From the NCBI GenBank assembly GCA_035457725.1, contig DATIBC010000002.1, positions 1 to 5,159 on the forward strand: 5,159 bases of DNA, in the 5' to 3' direction. The notes under the pieces were generated by a model that was not told where the DNA came from, made no database searches, and worked only from the letters and a program-made list of their open reading frames with translations. This document shows, piece by piece, positions 1-5,159 of this stretch. Source of the DNA: DATFES01 sp035457725. Lineage in GTDB: Bacteria; Pseudomonadota; Alphaproteobacteria; CACIAM-22H2. Positions within the stretch are counted from its first letter, which is position 1. The number at the start of each line of letters is the position of its first letter. Position numbers and translations under genes: made by a program.

Positions 1-305
1 CATTGGCCGACCCAGTCGAGTGCTAGGTATGCACTGCTTCTGGCTAGCGCTAGCGTCCATGGCAAGGTGAGCGCCAACAGTACCATCGGCCGAAGCGTCT
101 CGGGGCGGATCCCGATCAGCGCGCTAATCAACAGGCCAAGCGCCGCGAGCCCAGCGAGACAAATCACCGCTTCGCTGGCAAGCAACTCATAACCGTGATA
201 GCGCAAATACGTGACGAAGGGCGTCAACAGGATGAAGGTCGGCGCCAAAAAATTCGCCGTCGCTTCAAGTGTCGATGTGTGGCGCAGTTCCGATGTCGAG
301 GCCAT
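1..305 (-). CDS. Second sulfatase-like membrane protein, N-terminal 101 codons only (runs off left edge)
   Basis: I translated the minus strand by hand from the ATG at 305-303. The frame stays open for 101 codons to the window edge, so the gene is incomplete because of the window and not visibly broken. The product aligns without gaps to the N-terminal membrane region of the protein encoded at 581-2353: shared stretches include VTYLR-HG, CLAG-AALGLLI, IRP and TLPWTLA, and I count about 49 identities in 81 positions. It shows three hydrophobic segments (roughly residues 19-36, 42-62 and 70-90). The alkaline-phosphatase/sulfatase catalytic domain, if present, lies outside the window. An in-frame TAA six codons upstream makes ATG 305 the first possible ATG start; no strong ribosome site precedes it. 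Codons are less GC-biased than in the first half of the neighbouring copy (TTG, CTA, TAT, ATT, AGA all occur). The function is inferred only from the paralogue: a membrane-anchored hydrolase or phospho-group transferase acting on an envelope substrate. Confidence 0.8.
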   Translation of the reverse strand, partial: MASTSELRHTSTLEATANFLAPTFILLTPFVTYLRYHGYELLASEAVICLAGLAALGLLISALIGIRPETLRPMVLLALTLPWTLALARSSAYLALDWVGQ

Positions 306-377
306 GAATGCGACTCTATGTTAGTGTCTCGGCATCGGACCGGGCCTGGACGCGCCATCGACCGCTGTGTCCGATCG

Positions 378-400
378 CCGAGATGTCTTGCCTATCTCGG
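378..400. repeat. Perfect 7-bp inverted repeat in the gap between the two sulfatase paralogues
   Basis: CCGAGAT (378-384) and ATCTCGG (394-400) are perfect reverse complements separated by 9 bases. The element lies in the 275-base gap, about 73 bases upstream of the start of the left-hand paralogue. No run of T follows on either strand, so it does not look like an intrinsic terminator. It could be an operator or a leader hairpin, or it could be chance in GC-rich DNA. Confidence 0.35.
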
Positions 401-418
401 AGTTTGACGGACGGCAGC

Positions 419-430
419 CACGTTTACGTG
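419..430. repeat. Short palindrome CACGT-TT-ACGTG
   Basis: Two perfect 5-base arms (419-423 and 426-430) flank a TT centre. It lies 114 bases upstream of the left-hand sulfatase-like gene, in the same gap as the inverted repeat at 378-400. The size and shape would fit a dimeric regulator site, but no regulator can be named. Otherwise I see no gene, RNA or clear promoter in the 306-580 gap. Confidence 0.3.
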
Positions 431-580
431 AATAAATGACGAATGGGTTCTGGGTCGCGACTCTCGCGGCGAAAACGTCCACCGCCCATTCGGTTTGCGG
501 CTGGCGAGCGGGCGCGGTGAGCCAGATCGGCGCAATTTTCGGGAATCCCTGGAGCATGGAGCTTCTCGCGATGCCCGCCG

Positions 581-2353
581 TCAGGGACGCGGGTCGCCGC
601 GCACGACGGGCGCCGCCACGGCGGCAGCGGATTGACCGCCGTCCGATTTCAACTCGAGGTCGAACGGCTTGTTGTGGGCGAACAGCGGGGTGAGCGGCCG
701 CCGGACCTTCGGCAAAACGAAAACATGACGACTTTCGTTTCGATCCGACTCGCCGAGCGCGTGCTCGGCGAACAAGCTCTGGATCGAGCGCGTCTCCAGC
801 GACAGTGACGGCGCTAGGCCGGGCATGCGAACCGCGTATAGGGTCGAATATCCGTCGACGATGTCTCGCGCGGAAAGCAGGGCGGCCAAATGAACGGTCG
901 GGTCGCGCATGGCGATCCGCGAGCCGTGATCGCCATGAACGAAAATCGTCGCGTTGTCGATGCTGCCGCTGGCGCGCATCTCCGCGAACAGATCGTCGAG
1001 TAAACGGTAGGTGCAACGAAGCTGCTCGAAGTAGCGCATGTACCGGCGTGCCCGGCCGGCCGACGTGTTCGACGCCATAGGATGTTGGATGAAATCGTTT
1101 CTGAACATCCAATTGAGGAAGTCTTTGTCGGGATTACAGTCGGCGGCGAGGAGATATGCGTTGTGCGTGAGCATGAAATGCGCGAAGAAAACGGTGCCTT
1201 CCGGGCGGCGTTTGATCGCGCCGAACATTTCGGCGAGCGCCTTTTTCGAAGCGATGGGGCCAAAATTGATGCTGCCCCAGTTCCATTCCGGAAGTTCGAT
1301 TCCCAATGTACTCGCGGCGGGTCGAACGCGGTTCTCATAAAATGGCCCCAACGTACGATAACGTAGAGGGTTTTCCAGATATGTCTGGAGTATCGCCTTA
1401 ATCGTTGTCGTCGGCGCGACGCTTGATTCGTCGCGCAGCGAGCCGACGCTGTTGGGAGGGTAGGTGCGGCACGCCTCGACGTCGCCGCCGGTGCAGAAAC
1501 GCAAGTAATCGGTCTGCACCACTTGAATTCGGTAGCCGGTCCCGCGCAGCGCATCGAACCAACGATTGTGCGCCAACACGAACATACCGTCGATCTTGAT
1601 ATTTGCCTGCATCATCGGCGAGACCGTGCCGTTGACGAGGTTGCTCAGCGATTCCTCGGTGTTCCAGTAATGGCTGAAGGCGTTGGGATAGAGGCGGAAG
1701 CCGTGGCGCTCGTAGAAGGCGACGATATCGCGCTTGAGCTCGCGGCCGCCGGGTATGTCCTCGGGGATGCCGGCGACGCCGATGTGCTCGTCGAGCACGA
1801 GATGGACGACCGGCGGCAGGTCGGCGCGCAGCGGCGGCGGAGCGGCGGCGCGGACGACCTGCGGCTCGGTGCCGCTCGATCCCGCCGCCGCGACCGCCAG
1901 CATGACGCCGAACACCGTGGCGACGATCAATCCGATATGCCGGCGCATCAGCCAATAGAGGATCAACTGCCAGAGCCCCAGCAGCCCGACCGCACCGGAC
2001 GCCACTCGCACGGGAATTGTCGATTGCTCGGGGTTGACGTTCATCCATACGGCGATCCATTCAACCGCGGAGTAAACACCGCTTGCCGCGGGGGCCAGTG
2101 TCCACGGCAGCGTCATCGCCATCAGCACGACCGGCCGCAGGATCGCCGGGCGAATCTCGCACGACAATCCGATCAACAGCCCGAGCGCCGCGAACCCGGC
2201 GAGACATAACGATGCCTCGGCGGCGAGCAAATCGAAGCCGTGGAACCGCAGATAAGTCACCAACGGCGCCATCAAGATCAACGCCGGCGCCGCCACGCTG
2301 GCCGCGCGCTCGAATCGCCAACCGCCCGGCAACGCGAAAGGTCCGGCCGTCAT
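581..2353 (-). CDS. Membrane-anchored sulfatase/alkaline-phosphatase-superfamily protein
   Basis: The product is 590 residues. About five hydrophobic segments (roughly 17-35, 42-63, 71-89, 120-135 and 139-158) precede a catalytic domain from about residue 180 to 550. This domain opens with the strand VVHLVLDEH (182-190), giving the usual metal-binding acidic pair D188/E189. Next comes a candidate Thr nucleophile, T232, in WNTEESLSNLVNG. AHFMLTHNAY follows (H392, H397), then the late metal-site motif FVHGDHGSRI (H473, D475, H476). Members of this superfamily hydrolyse sulfate or phosphate esters or transfer phosphoethanolamine or phosphoglycerol groups; the presumed active site faces outside the cytoplasm. 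Sequence alone does not tell which. I chose the ATG at 2353 because it overlaps the upstream stop in ATGA and follows GGGGGA by 8 bases; the upstream extension to 2689 is arginine/alanine-rich out-of-frame reading of the methyltransferase gene. It is the last gene of a three-gene unit and is duplicated at 1-305. Base composition falls sharply in the middle of the gene. Confidence 0.88.
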   Translation of the reverse strand: MTAGPFALPGGWRFERAASVAAPALILMAPLVTYLRFHGFDLLAAEASLCLAGFAALGLLIGLSCEIRPAILRPVVLMAMTLPWTLAPAASGVYSAVEWIAVWMNVNPEQSTIPVRVASGAVGLLGLWQLILYWLMRRHIGLIVATVFGVMLAVAAAGSSGTEPQVVRAAAPPPLRADLPPVVHLVLDEHIGVAGIPEDIPGGRELKRDIVAFYERHGFRLYPNAFSHYWNTEESLSNLVNGTVSPMMQANIKIDGMFVLAHNRWFDALRGTGYRIQVVQTDYLRFCTGGDVEACRTYPPNSVGSLRDESSVAPTTTIKAILQTYLENPLRYRTLGPFYENRVRPAASTLGIELPEWNWGSINFGPIASKKALAEMFGAIKRRPEGTVFFAHFMLTHNAYLLAADCNPDKDFLNWMFRNDFIQHPMASNTSAGRARRYMRYFEQLRCTYRLLDDLFAEMRASGSIDNATIFVHGDHGSRIAMRDPTVHLAALLSARDIVDGYSTLYAVRMPGLAPSLSLETRSIQSLFAEHALGESDRNESRHVFVLPKVRRPLTPLFAHNKPFDLELKSDGGQSAAAVAAPVVRGDPRP

Positions 2354-3756
2354 TGGCTCCGTCCCCCGTCGTACCAGAAAATATGGCGCGTCCCACCCGG
2401 GAGCTCGGCGAACCGCACGATCCGCGCCTTGCGGGCGAGCAGGTCGTGGAAGGGCGCCAGCGCGTAATCGGGAAAAATGTCTTCGCGCGCCGACAGCATG
2501 CGGCGCACTTGCGGATCCTCCTTGGAAACGAACTCGACCACGCCGCATGGCGCCAGCGACAGCAGCCAATCGACGATCGCGGCGAGCGGCACGTTGTTGG
2601 CGATCGCCAGATGATGGACGATCGCCAGCGCCAGCGCGGCATCGGCGGGCGCGCGCGCCCGCCAGCCGCCGCGTTCGCGTTCCGCCCAACCCTGCGAGGG
2701 CGACGGATTCATCAAGTCACCGATGAGCGGCGTCACCGGCCGCCCGCCGCGGGCCGCGCGCGCGAAGCACTCCTCGATGGCGCCGCGATCCGAGTCCCAG
2801 CCGACGACGTACGCCGCCCCGGCGTCGTGCGCCAGGAATGCGAATTCGCCGGCATTGCACCCGAGATCCCAAAGCAGCCGCGGTCGCGTCGCGGCGACGA
2901 AGTCGCGCACGAACGCCTGCTTGGCGGCGAGCGCTTCATCCAGATAAAGCCGCGTCGCTTCGTAATCCGACCAAGTGGAGGCGCCACCGGCGCTCCACGA
3001 CAACTCGGCGATCCACGCACGCAACGACCCGATCAAGTTTCGCAGCGCGGCAAGCGGCAGCCCGGCGCGCAGAAGGGTCGGTATCGCCTTTTCCGCCGAC
3101 GTCGCCGCCGTCTTCGCCGATAGCGCCGCGTTCAGCGTCACATGTTTGACGACCCGCAGGGAAAGCTGGCGGCGCAAGGGAAGCGTCGGCCGCAATTCGG
3201 CGGCCGCAATGCCGTTGATCGCGCCGCGATACCAAGGATTGAACGGGATCCCGGCGTAGGCTTGCAGTAGCAACGGATTAAGGAACTGCTGGCAGAACTG
3301 ACGATAGCCGTCCCAGTATGCGCCGTCGCGATAGCGGCGAAACGACAGGACGTCGATGAATATCGGACTTGCGCCCCGAAACTGCACGTTGTAGGCGGTG
3401 GAATCGCTGAGCGTGAAACCACGCGCCAGCGCCGCTAGGTGGACATCGAGCTGCAACAGCGCGGCGGCGCGAAGCGCCGAAAACGTCCACTCGTACGGAT
3501 ACGAAATGAACGGCAGTCGTTCGTGTTCAAGCAGGATGATCGCATCGCCGAGTGCCGGGTCGTTGGCTGGCGCTTCGAGCCGCTTGGTCGCGACAAGCCA
3601 GCCGCGCTCGATCAGCTCGGCGATCAGCCCGCCTTCTTCCGCCGCCGCGTAATCGGGAGCGCCACGCGACGTGACGGCGCGCAGAACGCGGCCTTCGCGA
3701 TGCAGAACGTATCCCGATGGATCGCGAAAGGATGCGTAATCGACCTGGGCCGACAT
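2350..3756 (-). CDS. Class I SAM-dependent methyltransferase with kinase-like N-terminal extension (NoeA-type family suspected)
   Basis: The 468-residue product has a Rossmann-fold methyltransferase in its C-terminal part. Motif I is LLWDLGCNAGEF (294-305), and a GWDSD loop (319-323) would hold the SAM ribose. GDLMNPSPSQGW follows at 346-357, and a hydrophobic strand ending in IVHHLA (379-384) fits motif IV/post-IV. The first ~290 residues are not a standard methyltransferase part. They begin with FRDPSGYVL (10-18) and contain LPFISYPYEW (81-90) and a stretch at 116-139 where D118, N123 and D135 mimic the spacing of kinase catalytic-loop Asp/Asn and metal-binding Asp. From memory this architecture matches proteins annotated as NoeA-like (host-specific nodulation) or simply class I methyltransferases; I could not search. 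The start at 3756 directly follows the stop of the upstream gene (TGA|ATG), with GGAACGG just upstream. Its stop overlaps the next start. The methyl acceptor is unknown; the neighbours suggest an envelope polymer or its precursor. Confidence 0.87.
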   Translation of the reverse strand: MSAQVDYASFRDPSGYVLHREGRVLRAVTSRGAPDYAAAEEGGLIAELIERGWLVATKRLEAPANDPALGDAIILLEHERLPFISYPYEWTFSALRAAALLQLDVHLAALARGFTLSDSTAYNVQFRGASPIFIDVLSFRRYRDGAYWDGYRQFCQQFLNPLLLQAYAGIPFNPWYRGAINGIAAAELRPTLPLRRQLSLRVVKHVTLNAALSAKTAATSAEKAIPTLLRAGLPLAALRNLIGSLRAWIAELSWSAGGASTWSDYEATRLYLDEALAAKQAFVRDFVAATRPRLLWDLGCNAGEFAFLAHDAGAAYVVGWDSDRGAIEECFARAARGGRPVTPLIGDLMNPSPSQGWAERERGGWRARAPADAALALAIVHHLAIANNVPLAAIVDWLLSLAPCGVVEFVSKEDPQVRRMLSAREDIFPDYALAPFHDLLARKARIVRFAELPGGTRHIFWYDGGRSQ

Positions 3757-4062
3757 TCAGCCGTTCCGCGCCGACACCTCATCCTTTGGCTCGGGGGACT
3801 TCCGCTTGATGCCGAGCGCGGTGGCGATCTTGTGCCAGTACAACCTGGCGATGACCGCCGCGCCCGCCGCGCCGCCAAGGAGTGCTTGCAGCAAGATGCT
3901 CCCGGTGCCCGGATCGAGATATGCGTGCGCCGGCGCAATCGGCAGCCCAAGCGACAGTAACGCGCTCATCGCCGCCGCTTGCCGAACGCGCCGCCAGCGC
4001 ATGCTCTTCGCGGCGCGCGTCGGCGCCACATGTGCGCATTTATCGTCGACTGAAGGTGTCAT
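3757..4062 (-). CDS. Small exported YLDPGTGS-type membrane protein
   Basis: This is a short protein (101 residues from ATG 4062) with a basic stretch (RWRRVR), a hydrophobic core and a PAHA signal-peptidase-like site. The mature part starts YLDPGTGS, followed by a second hydrophobic helix (LLQALLGGAAGAAVIARLYW) and a charged tail with a KRKSPEPKDE stretch. The YLDPGTGS opening followed by one glycine/alanine-rich helix recurs in small uncharacterised proteins encoded beside sulfatase-like and methyltransferase genes; that is family recollection, not a search result. I chose ATG 4062 because GAGGG lies 8 bases upstream. Alternatives are ATG 4077, with no ribosome site, and ATG 4002, which gives the neatest signal peptide (27 residues) but a poorly spaced ribosome site. 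The stop abuts the methyltransferase start, so it is first in the operon. A partner or anchor role for the sulfatase-like enzyme is only a guess. Confidence 0.8.
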   Translation of the reverse strand: MTPSVDDKCAHVAPTRAAKSMRWRRVRQAAAMSALLSLGLPIAPAHAYLDPGTGSILLQALLGGAAGAAVIARLYWHKIATALGIKRKSPEPKDEVSARNG

Positions 4063-4077
4063 CGCTCGGGCCCTCAT

Positions 4078-4360
4078 GATGGTCGTATTGTACGGTAAAG
4101 CTACGAATATAATATCAATTATCCATTAATAGTCTGTTGGTTATATCGCCGCGCCGGCGTCGCTGCGCAATTGCTGCGCGCCAATCGGCCACCGGCGGGA
4201 CGGTCAGATGGGCGGCCTCGTGCCCCCGTTGCTCTATTCCGCCCAACCGAGCGCGGCCCGGACATCGCCGCAGTGGTCGGCGCGTCGCACCGTTTGGCGT
4301 CCTCGCCGCACAAAGTCGCATCGCCTTGCACGCGCCGACAGCCACGACCGCCTCGACGTA
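4078..4360. other. Divergent intergenic region with AT-rich patch
   Basis: No credible gene lies here; the short open frames on both strands are low-complexity, arginine-rich readings of GC-rich DNA. From about 4083 to 4147 the sequence becomes markedly AT-rich, right upstream of the minus-strand operon, and is the natural place for its promoter. On the minus strand TTGATA (4118-4113) and TACAAT (4092-4087) resemble -35 and -10 boxes, but the 20-base spacer is too long to call confidently. The rest (about 4148-4360) is GC-rich and shows nothing I recognise beyond the small palindrome GCAATTGC at 4167-4174. Confidence 0.45.
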
Positions 4361-4388
4361 TTGCCATCGCGCGGCGATTTAGTATAGT
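4361..4388 (+). promoter_or_regulatory. Promoter of the tRNA-Val gene
   Basis: TTGCCA (4361-4366) and TATAGT (4383-4388) are separated by 16 bases and match sigma70-type -35 and -10 boxes well. Transcription would start near 4395, about 16 bases before the mature tRNA end. The GC-rich stretch just after the -10 box (CCGCCCCG) is typical of stable-RNA promoters under stringent control; that regulation is inferred. Confidence 0.75.
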
Positions 4389-4410
4389 CCGCCCCGCTTC
4401 GACGTGGCCC

Positions 4411-4485
4411 GGGCGCGTAGCTCAGCGGGAGAGCACTACCTTGACATGGTAGGGGTCACAGGTTCAATCCCTGTCGCGCCCACCA
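4411..4485 (+). tRNA. tRNA-Val (anticodon GAC)
   Basis: A complete cloverleaf can be drawn. The acceptor stem is GGGCGCG (4411-4417) with CGCGCCC (4475-4481), all seven pairs perfect. The D arm is GCTC/GAGC (4420-4423, 4431-4434). The anticodon stem is CTACC/GGTAG (4436-4440, 4448-4452) around the loop TTGACAT, giving anticodon GAC at 4443-4445, which reads the Val codon GUC. The variable loop is GGGTC. The T arm is ACAGG/CCTGT with loop TTCAATC (4458-4474). The discriminator base is A (4482) and the CCA end is encoded (4483-4485). The gene has its own promoter and terminator, so it is a single-gene transcription unit. tRNA 3' ends are common integration sites, and the disrupted region begins a short distance downstream. 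Confidence 0.97.
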
Positions 4486-4487
4486 CC

Positions 4488-4515
4488 AAAAAGCCGCGGT
4501 TTTCCGCGGCTTTTT
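4488..4515 (+). terminator. Rho-independent terminator after tRNA-Val
   Basis: A perfect hairpin with stem GCCGCGG (4493-4499) and CCGCGGC (4504-4510) around a TTTT loop, followed by TTTTT (4511-4515). Five A bases before the stem extend the pairing, so it could also stop transcription arriving on the minus strand. It begins three bases after the encoded CCA end. Confidence 0.95.
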
Positions 4516-4559
4516 CGTTGGTTTAGTCATCGCTCATCGAAGGACAAAAGGTTTACAAG

Positions 4560-4593
4560 AGTACGCAAAAGTACGTGAACATCTGCGAACATC
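4560..4593. repeat. Two pairs of direct repeats with 10-bp period
   Basis: AGTACG occurs at 4560-4565 and 4570-4575, and GAACATC at 4577-4583 and 4587-4593; each pair repeats at exactly 10 bases, one helical turn. A small inverted repeat follows, TGCAC (4596-4600) and GTGCA (4606-4610). The patch is more AT-rich than its surroundings and starts 45 bases after the tRNA terminator. It could be a protein-binding array such as integrase arm sites or a repressor operator. I see no tRNA-derived att duplication in the window. The remaining non-coding stretch (4611-4721) shows nothing else. Confidence 0.4.
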
Positions 4594-4721
4594 CGTGCAC
4601 CAGATGTGCAATCGTGAAGCGACCGTTCTGCTGGCGTTCCGGTCGCCACGATGTTACTTGCCCGCCTAACGATCTCCCGTAAAAGCAGAGTCCGGAGTGC
4701 GGTCGGGATCTCGATACCGGC

Positions 4722-4727
4722 TATAAT
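4722..4727 (+). promoter_or_regulatory. Possible -10 box for the DNA methyltransferase fragment
   Basis: TATAAT is a perfect -10 consensus 25 bases before the ATG at 4753. No convincing -35 box lies 16-18 bases upstream and there is no extended -10 TG, so either an activator is needed or the match is chance. A start near 4734 would leave a leader of about 19 bases with a weak AGG ribosome site. Confidence 0.35.
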
Positions 4728-4752
4728 TTCGGTTCGCGACTCGCAGGCGTAA

Positions 4753-5037
4753 ATGGCGTCGACTGGCATTACGAAACGCGTGATCCGCGAAGGCGATGCT
4801 CGGAACCTGCCCTGGATTCCGAGCGAATCGGTTCATCTGATTTGCACTAGCCCGCCGTACGGGTCGCTAAAGGTCTACCCCGATCACCCAGACCAGCTCG
4901 GCAACATCGGGGCACGCCGTCCGCTGCTGGCTGTCGGTGAGCCGCGCGCGGGGGAAGAGGATGCGATCGCAACGCGCATCCAGCGCGTCGGCCTGTTGGT
5001 TGTCGCGTTTGATGGCGCGAGCGAAGATCGCCGCTAG
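4753..5037 (+). pseudogene. Site-specific DNA methyltransferase, N-terminal fragment (truncated)
   Basis: The open frame has 94 codons, but only about the first 52 look like a real protein. They contain VIREGDARNLP (10-20) and the catalytic motif IV, TSPPY (32-36), followed by GSLKVYPDHPDQLGNI (37-52). This matches N4-cytosine/N6-adenine DNA methyltransferases of the permuted type in which motif IV lies near the N-terminus; the SPPY form is commonest among N4-cytosine enzymes. Complete members run to roughly 300 residues or more, with the SAM-binding motif toward the C-terminus. Here the family-like sequence ends at about base 4908, and the remaining ~42 codons read antisense through a phage-type gene, so SAM binding is lost and the fragment should be inactive. 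The start at 4753 is the first ATG before the motif and follows a possible -10 box. Alone or with a lost restriction partner, it was probably phage- or island-borne. Confidence 0.7.
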
Positions 5038-5159
5038 CCGCCAGGCCAGCGCATCGACGAAGTAGGCCGGCCACGCGGCTTCATCCGGCCGGCCGGCGTA
5101 ATCGGCGACCAGCGGGCATTCCTCGTCGGTCGCGATGCGATCGCTGTAGCGGTCGTACT
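4867..5159 (-). CDS. Phage structural protein, C-terminal part (tail tubular / head-tail adaptor type, tentative)
   Basis: I translated the minus strand by hand from the right edge. One frame stays open for 96 codons to TAG at 4869-4867; its start is beyond the window. The visible part reads like a real protein: PLVADYAGRPDEAAWP, then a helix FVDALAWRLAAIFARAI, then KRDNQQADALDARCDRI and ARLTDSQQR. The pattern of proline-preceded aromatic/FV-ALAWRLA helix, a short acidic loop and an Ala/Arg/Asp-rich tail resembles small phage proteins annotated as tail tubular or head-tail connector proteins; this is recollection of the family and not a search. The family-like part probably ends near 4915. 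The last 14 or so residues before the stop are antisense to the methyltransferase fragment and so look acquired at a junction. The other two minus-strand frames contain early stops, which supports this one. Confidence 0.55.
   Translation of the reverse strand, partial: YDRYSDRIATDEECPLVADYAGRPDEAAWPAYFVDALAWRLAAIFARAIKRDNQQADALDARCDRILFPRARLTDSQQRTACPDVAELVWVIGVDL

Noticed and set aside
541..580. Intrinsic terminator after the sulfatase-like gene
   Set aside because: No stable stem followed by a T-run is visible on the minus strand after the stop at 581; read-through to the second copy cannot be excluded.
321..1112. Minus-strand open frame of 263 codons spanning the sulfatase C-terminal region and the gap
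   Set aside because: It is a +1-type shadow of the sulfatase gene with an Arg-rich composition; no family resemblance, even in the part inside the gap.
2354..2689. Upstream extension of the sulfatase-like protein to an ATG at 2689 (702 residues)
   Set aside because: The extra 112 residues are Arg/Ala-rich out-of-frame reading of the methyltransferase C-terminus; the ATGA overlap start at 2353 aligns with the start region of the paralogue.
2083..3123. Long plus-strand open frame of 346 codons
   Set aside because: It is antisense to the methyltransferase and sulfatase genes, strongly Arg/Pro-rich, has no recognisable motif, and is a usual product of high GC content.
4087..4118. TTGATA / TACAAT pair as the operon promoter on the minus strand
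   Set aside because: The boxes are good but the spacer is 20 bases, longer than sigma70-type promoters normally tolerate; kept only as a note on the intergenic region.
4171..4452. Plus-strand open frame of 93 codons
   Set aside because: It runs into the tRNA gene and its promoter, is Arg/Pro/Ala-rich and has no known domain.
4560..4610. CRISPR-like array
   Set aside because: The repeated words are 6-7 bases with 10-bp period and only two copies each; nothing like CRISPR repeat and spacer lengths.
4527..4769. Minus-strand open frame of 80 codons between the tRNA terminator and the DNA methyltransferase fragment
   Set aside because: Its composition is less extreme than the other shadows, but it covers the repeat patch and the putative -10 box, shows no motif, and has no ribosome site I trust. 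Not supportable as a gene.

Overview
The window is GC-rich bacterial DNA. It looks like a proteobacterium, most likely an alphaproteobacterium (Hyphomicrobiales/Rhodospirillales-type). I infer this from the codon bias, the gene families and the tight operon layout; no taxonomic marker here settles it.

Left and centre (1-4077, all minus strand, so read from right to left): a compact operon starts near 4062. It encodes a small secreted or membrane protein with the YLDPGTGS signature, then a 468-residue SAM methyltransferase with a long N-terminal extension, then a 590-residue membrane-anchored alkaline-phosphatase/sulfatase-superfamily protein. The first two genes abut (TGA|ATG) and the last two overlap in ATGA, so they are very probably co-translated. 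About 275 bases further on, at the left edge, the first 101 codons of a second sulfatase-like protein are visible. It is a clear paralogue of the first copy (about 60% identical over 81 aligned residues by hand count), so the hydrolase is tandemly duplicated. The likely theme is modification of a cell-envelope or surface polymer. The membrane hydrolase/transferase would act outside the membrane and the methyltransferase in the cytoplasm; the substrate is unknown.

Middle (4078-4515): a divergent intergenic region with an AT-rich patch, then a well-formed tRNA-Val(GAC) on the plus strand. The tRNA has a good sigma70-type promoter and a textbook rho-independent terminator.

Right (4516-5159): this looks like the edge of a mobile or degraded region next to the tRNA. 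A short stretch carries two pairs of 10-bp-spaced direct repeats. It is followed by the first ~52 codons of a DNA methyltransferase (TSPPY motif) whose homology stops abruptly near 4908. From there on the minus strand carries the C-terminal part of a phage structural protein, probably of the head-tail adaptor/tail tubular type. The two fragments meet end to end on opposite strands, which points to a recombination scar, a degraded prophage or an assembly chimera.

The most unusual point is in the operon's methyltransferase. Its N-terminal half holds a D-x4-N ... I-D pattern with the spacing of a kinase-type active site, which would make it a kinase-like/methyltransferase fusion sitting with a duplicated surface hydrolase.
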